A stretch of DNA of 64,000 nt, taken from Trochalopteron elliotii. Taxonomy: Eukaryota; Chordata; Aves; Passeriformes; Leiothrichidae. The stretch lies in assembly GCA_024734555.1 (NCBI GenBank), contig JANPWX010020199.1:1613985-1677984 (forward strand), written 5' to 3'. The position numbers were made by a program, and so were the translations under genes. Shown piece by piece: positions 1 to 13,224 of the stretch (position 1 is the first letter of the stretch; each line of letters starts with the position of its first letter). The notes beneath the pieces were generated by a model. That model was not told the origin of the DNA. It did not search any database and was given only the letters and a program-made list of their open reading frames with translations.

Positions 1-79
1 AATACCAGCTGCGAAGAGGGTAAACTTTGCAAATGAACAAGCTGATTGAGAATAAAACCCCTCACACTTAGGTGGGAAT

Positions 80-485
80 ATCTGTAGTGTCGCTTCCCTG
101 GTCCTGTTGGCCACACTATTTCTGATAATGGCCAAGAAACCATTGGCCTTCTCTGGGCAGACTCTGGCTCGTGTTCAGCTGGTTGTTGACCAGCAGCTTT
201 TTGGCTGTGCCACTTTCTAGTCACTCTGTGCCACACCTGTGGCATTGATTTGGGTTGTTGTTTCCCAAGAACAGGATGTTGATTCGCATTCCGCTGGCCT
301 CAACCTACTGATCCAGCTTGTCCAGATCCCTTGTAAAGCCTTCAAACTCTCCAACAGGTCAACACCCCTGCTCAATTTGGTGTCATCTGCAAACTGACTG
401 AGGATGGCCTCTAAGTAATTGATAAAGATATTAAACAGGAATGTCTCCAATACTGAGCCTTGGGGAATCCCACCTATGACTGGCC
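80..485 (-). mobile_element. CR1 LINE fragment with RT motif
   Basis: Decayed piece of a CR1 non-LTR retrotransposon on the minus strand. Reading leftwards, the frame shows a PQGSVL block, an LFNIFIN block and the catalytic FADDTKL box of the reverse transcriptase (FADD at 382-393). The part nearer position 80 matches the ORF2 C-terminal region of CR1. The end of ORF2 and the 3' tail are degraded. The open frame at 217-642 extends past the homology into unrelated sequence, so it is not a gene. Family assignment rests on remembered CR1 wording; the ends are approximate. Confidence 0.85.
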
Positions 486-3400
486 AATTACTAACATGTA
501 TAAGAACATAACATGAAAGTGGAACCTTTGCACAGTATTTCATTTGGGTGTTTTTCCTATCCAAACCTATACATGCATCTTTTAGGGCATTTGACTGCAA
601 GCAAATGTGTATTTCAAATTGTACTTGACCCATAATCCTCACTGAGAAATATCAAGGCTTGGTCTTGCTGGCAATGTAACCATTCCAAGTAACCTTTAGG
701 GTATAAAAGAGACATCATCTTGGCAATATTACTTAAAGCCGAATACACACCTGTACAACATTCATATTTTTTCAATAAAATTACAGTAATAATATGGATT
801 GTACAACTGAGATTGCTAAGTAATATGCCGTTAATTTATCAAGACTGCTTGCTTTGAACTTAAACACTTAATTGAAAATTGAAAGAGCTGACCATTTTTT
901 CATTGCATGGATGTATTCCATAGATGCTTGTGTGTAAAATTAGGAATACTTTTATAAATGTAAAACTGCTGCTTTCTTTGGTTTTTCTTCCTAAAACAAT
1001 AGTTCTATATACTTTAAAAAGTTCTGCTGATTCTAAAATTGATTTAAGAATAAATTCATTTTTAAGAATGATGCAATGTCCTGGCTCTTTGACACTACTT
1101 ATTGATCCAGGAATGTCTCACATATATGTTTAGCCTAAGAAAATGAAAGCAACAGGAGTCAGATTTGTTGGCTACAGTGTGGGCCCAAAGTATCATGACC
1201 ATTGCAATCTGATCATGTTAATTTCTCTTGAAAAGCTAGTCAAAAATAAGAAGTAAAATCTGTTGTGTATCAGACATTTCTGAGTGGGCAAGAATTGGCC
1301 TCACTGGCCCAACTGAATTAGCTCAAAAGGAAGGTATTATATTTATAGAAATTAATTGGATCAGGTAGCACAAACTAGGTTAACTATACATTATCATTAA
1401 TGCTCATACCTATTTATCATTTAACAATTTAATATACTTAGCTCCTTTTACAAAACAGGCTTCAATGGGAGACTTCATGGCATGGAATATCTCTAATTAA
1501 GTTTGTCTAATGTCCCCTTCAGAATGCTCCAAATCTTAACATCTTTCATCTTTTGAAAGCTAATTAATAAAATTAGAAGCAGGGCAAGATTGAAATTGCT
1601 TTAATAATAATGAAACTCAAAAAGAGAGGAGAAAGAGATATTTGGAAACAGATTAACATTTAGACACAGCCCTGTTTTGTAGTGACTGCTGTTCTGACAG
1701 ACTCCCACAGGCCATGCTTTATTCTAGGAGAGGGGATTTGATGTGTATATCTATGCTATTTCCTCAGGAAATATACACGTGGGCAAATGGATGTTCTTAA
1801 TTCACCTCTACATCATCACAGCAGAGCATGGTAGGCATGAGGCTGGCGTCTTCCAATTAGCTTCTTCTGGCAGAAATATTCCATTTCCCTCTCAGCTGGA
1901 AGGTCTTCACAAAGTACTAGTGAGTCTTATGTACAGTAAAACATCAATTATATACTGATATAATATTCTTTTATGGCACTGCCTAAAAATATGTGCAAGC
2001 ATTTCTATTGACAAATACTACTCACACTCCGAAGGCAACAGTTGAAATATAAATAAATACTAATACTAAATACTAATCAGTAAAGCCTGTGCCTTCTCAA
2101 ACCTGATACAGGGTCTTAGAGAACCAAGAATTCAACAAATGTAAAATTGAGACCAACCACCTGCAAGGTTATCATTCAAGAAATGTAGTGATTGTTTTCA
2201 CTTGGATTTTCACCTGTCTAATTTAGAAATTTAATCTTTAAAGAGATGTTTGCTAATGTACTGGACACTTTGTGTATGTATAAATATATACATATTCCAT
2301 ATAATTAACATGCCTTTAATGGATTATGTAGATTAAGATTATGCTTTTTCTCTAGACAGTGGACAAACATTAGGGAAATAAGAAGTTGAAATGGCAGGTG
2401 GTTTTTGCTCTGGTATATGACTAGCAAACCGATAACTTTCTATGGAAAGCCAGATGTGGCTTTGGGAATGAAATTTTGTTGGCAGGAATCCTACCTGCAG
2501 GTATGGATTAACTTCAAGAAATTGATGGCCAAACAAGTCCTATGAAGACTTTTTTTTCAGAGGCAAATGGATTAGGTCTCTTCAAACTACAATAAATTTC
2601 AGTTAAGGCTCTCAAATTTCACATATGCCCTTCTACTTTATGAATGAAGAAACTGAGAGAACTTGTTGCATTAATGCAAGGCAAACGTGTAATGGTAGTC
2701 ATCTAGCCTCCTTTAACAGAACATGGCAGTCTGTTCTTTATTTCCAAGAGCTGTACAGGGTCTGTGTAATTATTGATTGTACCTCTACCAGGCTTTGGTA
2801 TCAGCACACAGATAACTCCACTATAAGGTGCACCTCCATCAAAAGGTGCCCTTTTATTATGTAACAGAAAAGGCACATGTATTTGCTCTTCTATTTTCTG
2901 TGTATACATATGTTTAGATGGCAGTTGTACAATTTTTTAAAAAGTTATATAATACCCTGAAGCAATCATCTTATTCAAAAATAATTTGTGGAGATGAGGA
3001 ATTGATAGTTTAGAATTGAAAAATTATAGGTATGCTGAGTACATTCTTGCAAAAATAAATAATGTAATGTTATATTGAGATTAAATATTTCAAAATTCAA
3101 AGCACAATTAAATTGTTTGCACATATAACAGCAGTGAAATAACTTTGCAAGCTTTGCATCATAAACCCATATATCTACAGAGGAAATAGTAGAACACAAA
3201 CCATAAAATTCTGTCACGAGTGTTGCTTTCAATTTTTGTTTTATTCCACCAAAACTTTTCATATCAGTCTGGCATTTTTTTAATAGCTATATACAGAACC
3301 GAAGAATTATGAGTGGTAACTTGAAATATATATCATATATATTTAATCTTTACAGCAAATACAAAAGCAGTAAGTGAAAAACAAAGACATAAAAGACTGT

Positions 3401-5940
3401 AAAAACTCATGAGAACATATAATGAAGCATAAGAGTGAATGTCACATCAGATTTATGCACGTTCAACTTTCAGCAAATACTGCTGAGGATGAATTTAAGA
3501 ATATTTATATATATCATACTTTTGGCGCAATAGCAAGAACCAAAATAAATTATCCAGGAATAGGACACAGGAAACAGATTCAGAGTGTAAACAAGTTAAA
3601 TGAGAATTTTGAATTAAGAAATCTTTAAAGCCAAAAAACAGGTTTTCCAGCACTGCAGAGCACTCAACAACAGTGTTGTTTTAAAATGGGCTTTCAGTAT
3701 TTCACTTTTTTCCTAAAGTTTCTAGTTCAACTACTGTGAAAAATATTTTGAAAAAGGTAAAACGTTACCTTTGTCAGGAAAACGAACATATTTTTATTTT
3801 TCATGAAATGCATTCTCTGTATTTATGCACTATAAACTGTTCACAAAAAGCCAATTCCATCGATAACAAGCCAAAAGAGCAAATGAAAAGAACTGCAAAG
3901 GCATTTCTAAAGAGAATTATTTTTTCTCACACTCCCTTTTCTTTTGAGCTTTGATTCAGTAGGGACTTTGACAAGACTGTGTTTCTTTTTTTTTTTTTTT
4001 TTTTTTTTTAATCTCTGGAAGTAGGATCTGTCATTGACCAAAACAAACAAATTTAAGAACAAAAAAAATTTACTTGTTTTCCAGATTGGGGTTTGACAAG
4101 AGCTGGGGTTAAGTTGCTCCACAGGCAGAATTATATTGTGCAAACACATTGCTCAGCATAAAATAGTGTCTTCTGATTTTCATAAAGTAGGTGACATGGG
4201 ATGGTCTGTAGGACACAGCAAAATGACAATGCAGTTTTCAATGATTCTTCTCCAGTCTAATACCATTTGAATCCTTTAGTGAAAGAAAATTATTCCTAAA
4301 CTGGATCACATTCTTCAATTTCAGGATGCAGAGCAAAGCTCACGTGGAATAAACAGACCACATTTATGGCAAATGTAAATCCAACCCGTGCAAACAAAAA
4401 GTGATCAGTCTCAGCACGCTCAGATAGCCCTGTTGTGAACTATTTGCCAGGGTTAGCATGCCCTTAACCAGCAGTTTTTTGACTGAGAACTAACGGTATC
4501 AGTAACTCACAGTGCCAGATACTAAAAGCAGAAATGTTGGGAGCTCTGCAGAAAGGACCGTGGTGTTCTACAAGCACTGAGTGCTACGGGAGCGCTCTGA
4601 AAGCTGCTTATGGAAGTTGAATTGCAGGATGGCTATTAAAATCAGGCATCCTACTTCATACAATCATCTATCAGCTGCTTCTAGAATCCTGCCCACCTTT
4701 ACTGTGTTATGTGGAGTAGATAAAGTTTTAATTGTGAGCGGGTGGTATAAGAAAAAAAGATTATAAAAAAAAGATTTTAAAAAAGGACAAGGAATATTCT
4801 GCATTCAAAATTTCTCATTCTATCTCACTTTCTGTTTCAGCATCTTCATGCTGATTGAAGTTCTTCAGGCAGTTTTTAAAAGACAAACAGTATAAATAAA
4901 AACAATTAAAACAAATAAGATCTAGGACAACAAAGAATACATTATAAAGTGCATTGCAGAACGTGAATGAAAGAATAGTGCCTATTGCAGCTTTTTCCCT
5001 TCCGTGCTTTGACTCTTATCTCACATCAGTTTGAAATAATTCCTAGTTTTCTTGGCATCCATTACCAAATTCCATATTTTTCTGTTTATCCTGCATACAT
5101 TTATGACTTTAAGAGCTTCTTCTCTGTTTTCACTAAGCTACAGCATTAAACTTCAGAAGCTCACATTTTGGGGTTTAAAATGGTTTCATTCACAATATTT
5201 TAATTCATCTTTTCTGTACAGTTTTTTGAGCTGATGACTTTTTTCAGGCATCTGAAATAATACTTGTTACAGCAGTATTTGTCACTCTAAGAACTGTCTT
5301 CAGACCATGATCGCTTGTCATCAATAAATACCTGACCCCTTGATGCACTTCTCATTAGATATGGTGAAGTCTTAAAGCAATTTCTCCTTTTTTGATATGG
5401 TCTAGATAAAATTTTTTCCTCTAAATTAAAAAAAATACTTTCATACAGACAGCACTGAAAACTGCATGCTCTGTCACAGAGACTTCACCCCTCAGTTAGA
5501 ACAGCTTTTCTTATTTCCATGATGCAGACAGACACTGGCAGAGCCACTTGCCCAGGTCAGTTGGCAACTTCATCACTTGGCTGTCTTGCTTATCTCACAT
5601 TCCCAGTGCATCCTGGGACCCTTCCTTCCAAAGTATTATTGCTTTAGTGCTTTTCCTAAAAATCTGAGTCTCGTTTCTGGGTTCAGGTTTTTTTAGCCCT
5701 CTGTGCTGTTTTCAGTCCAGTGTTGCCATTATTTCATATGACTGGCAGTTGACAATTTTTCTCTTTGAAATGCCCTCTCTTCCAAATCCAATTTCCTAAT
5801 TATTTAATGGGAAAGAAACAAAGTCTCTGGCCTTTGTGTTATTAACTATATTTTGGGTAGGAACAAACAAAGGCATGGTAACAGAAAGGACTCCTTTAGG
5901 GAACGAGTCCAGGCAAACAAGAGATGTCTGGTTCATACTA
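486..5940. other. Intergenic AT-rich DNA, no gene seen
   Basis: Single-copy-looking AT-rich sequence upstream of the ARB2A CpG island. Both strands hold only short frames of 60-95 codons without recognisable domains, typical of chance in AT-rich DNA. A run of about 23 T lies near 3987-4009. In mammals the neighbour on this side is KIAA0825, transcribed in the same direction, so its 3' end could fall here; I could not identify any exon of it. Confidence 0.5.
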
Positions 5941-5947
5941 GAAAAGT

Positions 5948-6155
5948 ATGTCCTGGCCATGTGCTCTCATGACTTCTTGTGCACCTCCCTGCCGACAGAG
6001 CATGAGAAACTGCAAAGTCCTGGATGTAGGGTAAGCACTACTGAGCAATGACTGAAATACCAGTGTGTCATCCACACTATTCTCATACTACAAGCGAAAC
6101 AGTGCTGTACCAGCTAAGATGAAAATTAACTCTGGTCCCAGCCAAAACCAGGCTA
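5948..6155. mobile_element. Truncated avian ERV LTR
   Basis: This stretch matches the distal half of a common avian solo LTR. It has the block around 'cttcttgtgcacctcc', the 'gtaagcactact' block, 'tattctcatact' and the closing 'cagccaaaaccagg'. The proximal half is absent. The same closing block recurs at 14300-14459. No target-site duplication could be assigned because one end is lost. Orientation is not assigned. Confidence 0.7.
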
Positions 6156-6744
6156 TCACACTTTCTATTCATATCTGCTTAGTATGGAGTAACTGATCAT
6201 TGCAGTCATGACAAGCAAATGAGCTGGTTCGATCCAGCTTATTTGGAAAGAATTAATACAAAAAGACTGTGTCATGCAGTTTTAGCCTTGTCATATTCCC
6301 TACATTTCCTTTACAGTCTCAGAGGCCATCTATGTCCATAAAGGACAATGTAACAGATGTTGAATTCACTCATCACTTTTAACTAGGTCTGTAGACTTCT
6401 ACAGACTAAATGCATTGACAGTCATTAACTACATGCAATCCAAAACAGTCTTAATTATATGGTCACTTATGATTTTGTAGGGGATTGTTGTTTCATAAAC
6501 CACATTATTTCCTCTAAATTTTTTTGACATGCACCTCTGTTTACCAGATACGGGTAAAGTCTGAGTTTTTGAAGATATTTTATGAAACTAATTTCTGCTG
6601 CATCCGAGTGTTTCAAACTTACCTTCACTTACCCCCACATAAGTAAATTATGTTTTTGCTTAAATTGTGAACTGAAATGAAAGCCGTTTTAATAATCTTG
6701 GATACACAGCTGTCAGGTGCACTGTTCTGTGGGTTAAGAGAGTA

Positions 6745-7660
6745 GTGGTGAACGGTGCCACACCCAGTTGGTGGCCCATCACTGGTCATGTCCCAGGAAT
6801 CAGTGCTGGGCTCACTCCTGTTTGATATCTTTACTGATGATCTGGATCAGTGGATTGAGTCCATCAGCAAATTTGCAGATGACACCAAGCCGGGAGCGAG
6901 TGTTGATCTGCTGGAGGGTAGGAGGGCTCTGGAGGGACCTGGACAGGCTGGATAGATGGGTTAAATCCAGTGATAAGAGGTTTACAAGACCAAGTGGGAG
7001 GTCCTGCACTTTGGCCACCATAACCCCCTGCAGTGCTACAGGCTGGGGACAGAGTGGCTGGACAGTGCCCAGGCAGAAAGAGGCAGTGCCAGACTGAACA
7101 TGAGCCAGCAGTGTGCCCACATGGCCAAGAAGGCCAACAGCATCCTGGCCAGTATCAGGAATAGTGTGGCCAGACATGGAAGTCATTCTTCCCCTGTTCT
7201 CAGCACTGGTGAGGCCACACCTCAAGTGCTGTGCCCAGTTCTGGGCCCCTCAGTTTGGGAAGGATGTTGAGGTGCTGGAGCATGTCCTGAAAACAGCAAC
7301 AGAGCTGGTGAAGGGTTTGGAGCACAAGTCCTGTGAGGAGCAGCTGAGGGAGCTGGGGGTGTTCAGCCTGCTCAGAAGGAGGCTCAGGAGAGGCCTTGTC
7401 ACTCTCTACAACTGCCTGAAGGGAGGGTGTAGTCAGGTGGGGGTTGGTCCTTTGTCCCAGGCAACAGCAACTGGACAAGAGGATGCAGTCTTAAGCTGCA
7501 GCAGGTGGTGGCGTTTAGGCTGAACATTAGGAAGAATTTCTTCTCTGAAAGAGTGATGGGGCATTGGAATGGTCTGCACAGGGAGGTGGTAAGGTCACCA
7601 TCCCTGCAGTGCCATGGTCTACTTGACAGGGTGGTGTTATGTCACAGGTTGAACTTTGTA
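6745..7660 (+). mobile_element. CR1 LINE, RT to 3' region
   Basis: About 0.9 kb of a plus-strand CR1, truncated at its 5' side as most CR1 copies are. The reverse-transcriptase signature SVLGSLLF leads into KFADDTK (FADD at 6872-6883). The typical C-terminal region follows: the [13 protein letters not shown] block near 7210-7250, then blocks equivalent to '[13 protein letters not shown]' and 'FSLLRRRL' up to about 7390. The frame changes several times, so the copy is dead. The overlapping frames at 6768-7523 on both strands all derive from this element. It ends near a second CR1 in opposite orientation. Confidence 0.92.
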
Positions 7661-7707
7661 TTTCTAAAAAGTGAGCGCAAGAGCCTTACATGCGTATGCA
7701 TGTAATC

Positions 7708-7855
7708 AGAGTCACAGCATGGTTTGGGCTGGAAGGGATCTTAAAGATGATTTTGTTTCAAGCCTTCTGCCATGGGCAGAGAAACTTGCACTAGACCAGG
7801 TTGCTCAAAGCCCTGTCCAACCTGGCATTCAACAGGCATGCAGATGTTTTTGGCA
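7708..7855 (-). mobile_element. CR1 LINE 3' end fragment
   Basis: Minus-strand 3' end of a CR1. The plus strand reads 'cacagcatggtttgggctgg', then 'aagggatcttaaagatgat', 'ctgccatgggcagag' and 'actagaccaggttgctcaaa', which is the reversed CR1 tail. It lies about 50 bp from the end of the plus-strand copy at 6745-7660, giving a tail-to-tail pair. Confidence 0.9.
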
Positions 7856-8714
7856 GTATTAGCCTGTTACTGGTATTGTTGTAGCTCACGGAAGTCTATG
7901 AAGATACCAGAACTCCACACTTCTGCACACAAACAGAAGATAAAAGCCCAGCTTCCAGCAAAAGGCTGTTAACTACACACTACCTCTGGTTCCTCTTCAC
8001 TCTGATATTTGCAGTTTTGGGGTCAGTCCTAGGAATCTTGGCAACTTGCCTGTTCAAACTGCTATCTCTTTGTAGAGCTTTGAAGAGCTTCAAATCTGTG
8101 GTCAACATCTCTTTGTGGGTCAAGCACCTCCAAACCCACAACATCCTCGTGACTTGATTCAATAAAGTTGTCATCCTTAAATCCTTCCCTGGACCTGTAA
8201 TTACAAAAGGCTGTATCAAGATCAGAGACACAGAACATTTTTAGCTGTACTACTTATAGTAACTGTCCCTGATCTAGACTCCTATATTCCACTAGTTTAT
8301 TTTTGTTATTGTTTGGGATGTGGGCTTTTGTTTTCTGGGTACTGCAAGAGATGGGGAATGATGGTGAACCATGTTAGGACCACAATAAAAAACACTGACT
8401 ACTTTTAATGTGAGTCAGCACTAAGCTGATTCACTTTGCAACTTAGCAGTACTTGCAAACAGAGATGGAATGAACGTCAAACGGGAGGACAAGATTGCTT
8501 ATATCAGTAGTATCCCTAATGTCTCACCAAAAGACTCACATCTAAGTGTTACTTTTTTCTAACATGGGAAATACAGGGAAAATAGTTCCAATATGATAGG
8601 CTCAAACATTATTCCTAAAATGTAAATGGACTAGTTTTCCAAGACATTATAATATTTTCTGCACTGAAGAAGAAAAGAATTTCACTTGCACCTTCCTTAG
8701 ATATTGCACAAAAA
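7856..8714. other. Intergenic, nothing recognised
   Basis: AT-rich sequence with no supported gene or repeat. The minus-strand frame at 7980-8231 has no recognisable domain. Confidence 0.4.
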
Positions 8715-8885
8715 CATGTTGCCCAAAGAAGCTGTAGATGTCTCATCCTTAGAAACATTCAGTGTCAGGTTGGACAGGGATCCGAGTAACCTCACCTGTT
8801 TGAAGATGTCCCTGCTCATTGCAGAGGGGGTTGGACTAGATGGCCTTTAAAGGTTCTTTCCTACCCAAGCTATTGCACTGAGAGA
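8715..8885 (+). mobile_element. CR1 LINE 3' end fragment
   Basis: Short plus-strand CR1 3' end. It has 'ttcagtgtcaggttggacag', then a block like 'cctgctcattgcagaggggg' and 'ttggactagatggcctttaa', which is the standard CR1 tail before its terminal octamer repeats. 5'-truncated. Confidence 0.88.
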
Positions 8886-9439
8886 AAAAACTACAAAGCT
8901 GCTGCTTTGGGTCAATACAGAGAGAACAGCTGGGAGTGACCTTGATGAAAAATGTTTCTCCCACATTGACCTACCTGTCCACAGTTCTATTTGCTGAATT
9001 TTGCCATCAGTCCTGACTGGGATATAAGAGGGGATGAAGCATGCAGCTGCACACGTGGTATGTGGCAGTTTTCACATGTCCTTGGGACGGGAACACCTGA
9101 CAACCATCCCGTGCAGGCGGAACCATGACAGCATTTGCACAATGCAGGTTGTCAGCAGTCATCTGACCAAATCTGGAGAGCTTTTCAAGGAAGGAAGACA
9201 CTGTATCCTTGAAATCAAACTCAAGGCGTTTCTCACTTTGCAAGTACAAAAGTGTTATGACTGCTCGTGGCAATTAGTGTTTTACTGTAGGCCAACGCAA
9301 CACAGCCTTCATGGACTTTTGAAAATGCCTGAAACACCTAACATGAAAAATTTTATCGTCTTTTCTTTTTACAAAGTCCTAAGTGATCAAAATGGAAAGC
9401 TGGGAGTGGAACCACGACATTCCAGTGAGATCTACCAGC
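8886..9439. other. Promoter-proximal upstream sequence
   Basis: Sequence leading into the CpG island. A plus-strand frame opening at 9034 stays open to the assembly gap at 9656, about 207 codons. Its product has no recognised domain. The latter part lies in GC-rich sequence where stops are rare, so no gene is called. Confidence 0.4.
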
Positions 9440-10345
9440 ACCCGGGCAACAGCCCAAGATCTAGGTGCCGGAACCAGCCTGGTCCTTGTCAGCGCTGCCG
9501 GCAGAGCCCCGCCTCCCTCCTGACTTTATTCGGACAGAGCTCCTCAAACACCCGGTCTCTGGGCAGCGCCCCGACGAGCTCCGCCCGCCCACAGGGTTTC
9601 CGCGCGGGCGGCCCGAGGGCGGCGGGGCCGGCCAGGATGAGGCCGCCGCCTCTCGNNNNNNNNNNNNNNNNNNNNNNNNNNNNNNNNNNNNNNNNNNNNN
9701 NNNNNNNNNNNNNNNNNNNNNNNNNNNNNNNNNNNNNNNNNNNNNNNNNNNNNNNNNNNNNNNNNNNNNNNNNNNNNNNNNNNNNNNNNNNNNNNNNNNN
9801 NNNNNNNNNNNNNNNNNNNNNNNNNNNNNNNNNNNNNNNNNNNNNNNNNNNNNNNNNNNNNNNNNNNNNNNNNNNNNNNNNNNNNNNNNNNNNNNNNNNN
9901 NNNNNNNNNNNNNNNNNNNNNNNNNNNNNNNNNNNNNNNNNNNNNNNNNNNNNNNNNNNNNNNNNNNNNNNNNNNNNNNNNNNNNNNNNNNNNNNNNNNN
10001 NNNNNNNNNNNNNNNNNNNNNNNNNNNNNNNNNNNNNNNNNNNNNNNNNNNNNNNCAGGGCTGCCAGAGGCGCCCTGCACCGGGATGAAGACCGCGGGCC
10101 TCCCGTGTGTTTGGCGTCAGGCCCAGAGCGGCGGCGGGAGCGGACGGGGCGGCGGTGGCTGCCTGTGGCAGGGCCCCCGAGCCGTCCGCGCTGCCCACGT
10201 GGGTGTAGCAGTACCTGTGTGCCTGTGTCACTGGGCGTGCGGGGGACACGGCCACGGTGTCACCGCCCTGGACTGGCCCCAGGCTTTGCCGAGCACTGCG
10301 CTGTGCCTGCCGCCTCTCCACGTGTTGGCACCTTCGCAACTGCTT
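9440..10345 (+). promoter_or_regulatory. ARB2A: CpG island, likely ARB2A promoter and exon 1
   Basis: Both flanks of the assembly gap are strongly GC- and CpG-rich (for example 9590-9655 and 10056-10345), while DNA outside drops quickly to AT-rich composition. Such islands mark housekeeping vertebrate promoters. It is the only island in the window and lies upstream of, and on the same strand side as, the three ARB2A coding exons, so the transcription start and untranslated first exon are inferred to lie here. No convincing GTAAGT/GTGAGT donor was seen in the visible parts; it may be in the gap. A bidirectional promoter cannot be excluded. Confidence 0.7.
9656..10055. other. Assembly gap, 400 N
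   Basis: A run of exactly 400 N inside the CpG island. GC-rich avian promoters are often lost from short-read assemblies. Every frame crossing it is artificial. Confidence 0.99.
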
Positions 10346-13224
10346 CCCGATATCACGGCTGTCACATGAACCAGAAACAGGGAATAACAGTTGTCATTTT
10401 CGATTTTCTCCCATAAAACCGAAGAGTGTTGTTTTTCGGAATGTATCCTTAGAGTCATTGCTGCAGGTTTGGGTGCTCTCAGCTGCTTTTGCGAAACGAG
10501 ACGTGCCAGTTTTCTCCGCTGCCTAGTGCAGGCTTCCTGTGCAGTTGTAAATGACAAAAAGCCGTTTGAGCGTGATTCTTCTGACTTTATAATATAGCTG
10601 GGCTTGAATGATAGTTTTCATTTCAAGTACTGCTCTTCTGATTAGGTGGGATTGAACACTTCTTTTTAGACTCAAGCTTCTTGCAGATGTTCTGGCAACT
10701 TGGAAAGGTGCATGAAGTATTTCTGAGTTATCCAAATGTAGGGAAATAATTTCCCACTTAAAATTGTTACTTTTACTTGGTTTTGGTTTGGCAGGGAGAA
10801 AACTCAAAATTTGTAATTCTAAAACAGGAGAGATTGGACAAAACCCTCACTCTGTTTTTTGTGGAGTTGTTGCCTTCTTTTTTCTTTCAAAGAAAAATAC
10901 TGAAGCTTTTTGGAGAGAATGAACCACTTTCCTTCCTGATACCTAACTTTTAACTGTGGTGTTACATGAGCCAAGCTACTCAGAACCATGTAAGCCAGCT
11001 TGTCAAGTATTCACAAAATGTGTCTTCCACTTTACAGGTTTTTTGCATGAAGTTTTTGGCAATGCTTTGAAGTATTAGGTTTCAATGAGCAGGTAACAGA
11101 CCTTGTTCAGGACATACCATCTTTGGCAAAAGAAGTGTTATAAAAGCAATTACAGCAATTACAAAGCTAACTGGTTGTCTTTGATTTAAGCACTGATTTG
11201 GTGACACTGAAGAGCGGGGTGTTAACAATATTTGCCTTCAAAGGAGAAGAAATATCAATAATACGGCAGAAAGGTGGTGTCCTTTTAGTAACCCTTAGTA
11301 TTTTCTTGGAGTCTTTAAGGAGGCAAGGGGTGAGAGAGGGTGGCAACTTGTTCTGTTACAAGTAGCAAAGCAGTCTTATGGTAGCATCTTAGTTAAAGAA
11401 TGCCCACAGGTTGTTAAAATTAGGTATTTTGTAACTACGTAGGAAAAAGTGAAAAAGCCCTTGTGTAGGGGAAGCTAAAATTTTAACAATTGATGATAGC
11501 GGCATGGGGTGTGTCATGGAGTGCAGTCAATGTGAAAATGGAGAAAGAAAGTCTTTGTATGCTCCTCTGGGTTTGGAATTGACAAAATCTGCTGTTCTGA
11601 GCGTGTCAGATATTATTTCACTTTCTTTAAAGAGAAAAAGATTCTTTGCTGACAGCAGTGTTGGTCTTCACAGGGTAGCTCCAGGTAGAAGCCCGGGGTG
11701 ATGGCTGTTGCTGAAGTTGCTGCCAGTACTTCCTGCCTGCCTGTCCGCCGGAGGTCTGATGTGCTTGCCACCGCGGGTGTTAGTCTAGGCACTCCCCAGC
11801 CCACCTCTGTCAGAACACGGTGGGTTAAGATGGATGTAATGTTTATTGTGTTTAAGCTGACCTGACTCTCTTTGTCTGCAGTAGGTTAGCAGATGCGGGT
11901 AGACGTAGGAGTAAGATGAAAACTTCCAGCAGGCCAAGAGTACTGAGCAGCTGGAGACAGACAAGGGCATCTTCATTTCAGATGCACAGTGCATGCTCAG
12001 ACTGCTCTCTGCCTTAGTGAACTAATACCATTAATTATTGGAGTTTTCTCACCAGTGCCTGGATTTTGTCTATCTTCTTGAGATTGCCTTTTCAGTGATT
12101 GTAGCCAATTATGACTTTATTTAAATCTGCAAGTTGACTTGACCATGGTCTTTACTGAATTGCCTTTTATGTACTAGTTAGCAAATGTTTGGGAGAGCTT
12201 CTCCTTACAATTACTCAGTGGGGATTTATCTTTTAGAATCTTCTATTTTAAGTTCACAACCTTACTTTTTTTTCCCTTGAAGACTCAGCACTGACTCTGG
12301 AGGTTTTGCTCATTCCAGGCTCTATAGAAAAAATCCTGAATACAGCTCTATTGCTGGTACTTTGAATCTGACCCACCGTTCCTTTGGGGAACAATGTGCT
12401 GTCGTGACTGAGGAGTTTTTTAGATTTACAATAGATTACTGGAATTCTTTGAAGTAAAGCATACACACAAAGAATGAATAGATACCTTTTTAATTTTTTT
12501 TCCCCACAAGCTTACTGAAACAAATTGGTTAACAATGGACATGAAAACATCCTCTTATGAAATTTAATACTGCTCTGTGAATTTGTTTTGTGCTTTAGAA
12601 AGACATTTTTTTTCTCTTTACAAGTATTCTTGTACCTATATCTACTTAGCCTGTAGATCAGTTTTCACAGATTTGTACTGAGCAGAAGTCCCAGAGTACA
12701 ATTTCATGGGTTTAAATTTGTTATTTTTCAGCATTTTATGTGCTGTGTGGACTTTGAAAACTTAATATTTAACTACTCACAGCATTCCTTACACTGCTCT
12801 TGTAATATGACCAAGTTTTATTGGAAGGTGAAAAGATAATGTTTGCTTTTATATCATCCTTGCCTTTCTGCTCAGCTCATCATCAGTTACTTGTTAGTAC
12901 ATTAGTTTTGGTAATGATTTTTGTTTTATGGCTGACTGCTTGTATGAGTTACACTGGGACCAAAAGTTATTTACCTACAGCTACAGACCCACTCTGTTAA
13001 AAAAAGTGCCCAGGGTACAGTTTCACAGCCTGGTCACATTAGATCCCTGTTACTGGAATGGGCAGCACTCCCCTCTGCTTCCTGCCCCATCTCTCTGAGC
13101 CATGTGGAGGAGCAGCAGGCTGCATAATGAACCAGGTAAAGGAGCTGATGCAGCTGATACAGAACTAGAGATATGAAATGCTTCTCTCTCATTGCTTTAG
13201 CTTGCTCACTGACATGAATGCTAT

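Noticed and set aside
7113..7523. 136-codon plus frame and its antisense partners
   Set aside because: Entirely within CR1 ORF2 sequence; repeat-derived.
1..9000. 3' exons of KIAA0825, the expected upstream neighbour
   Set aside because: Expected from mammalian gene order only; no segment here could be tied to that protein by reading alone.
9034..10416. 460-, 292-, 207- and 178-codon frames across 9461-10416 and 9034-10416
   Set aside because: They cross the 400-N gap, which is read as unknown residues; most of the length is not sequence.
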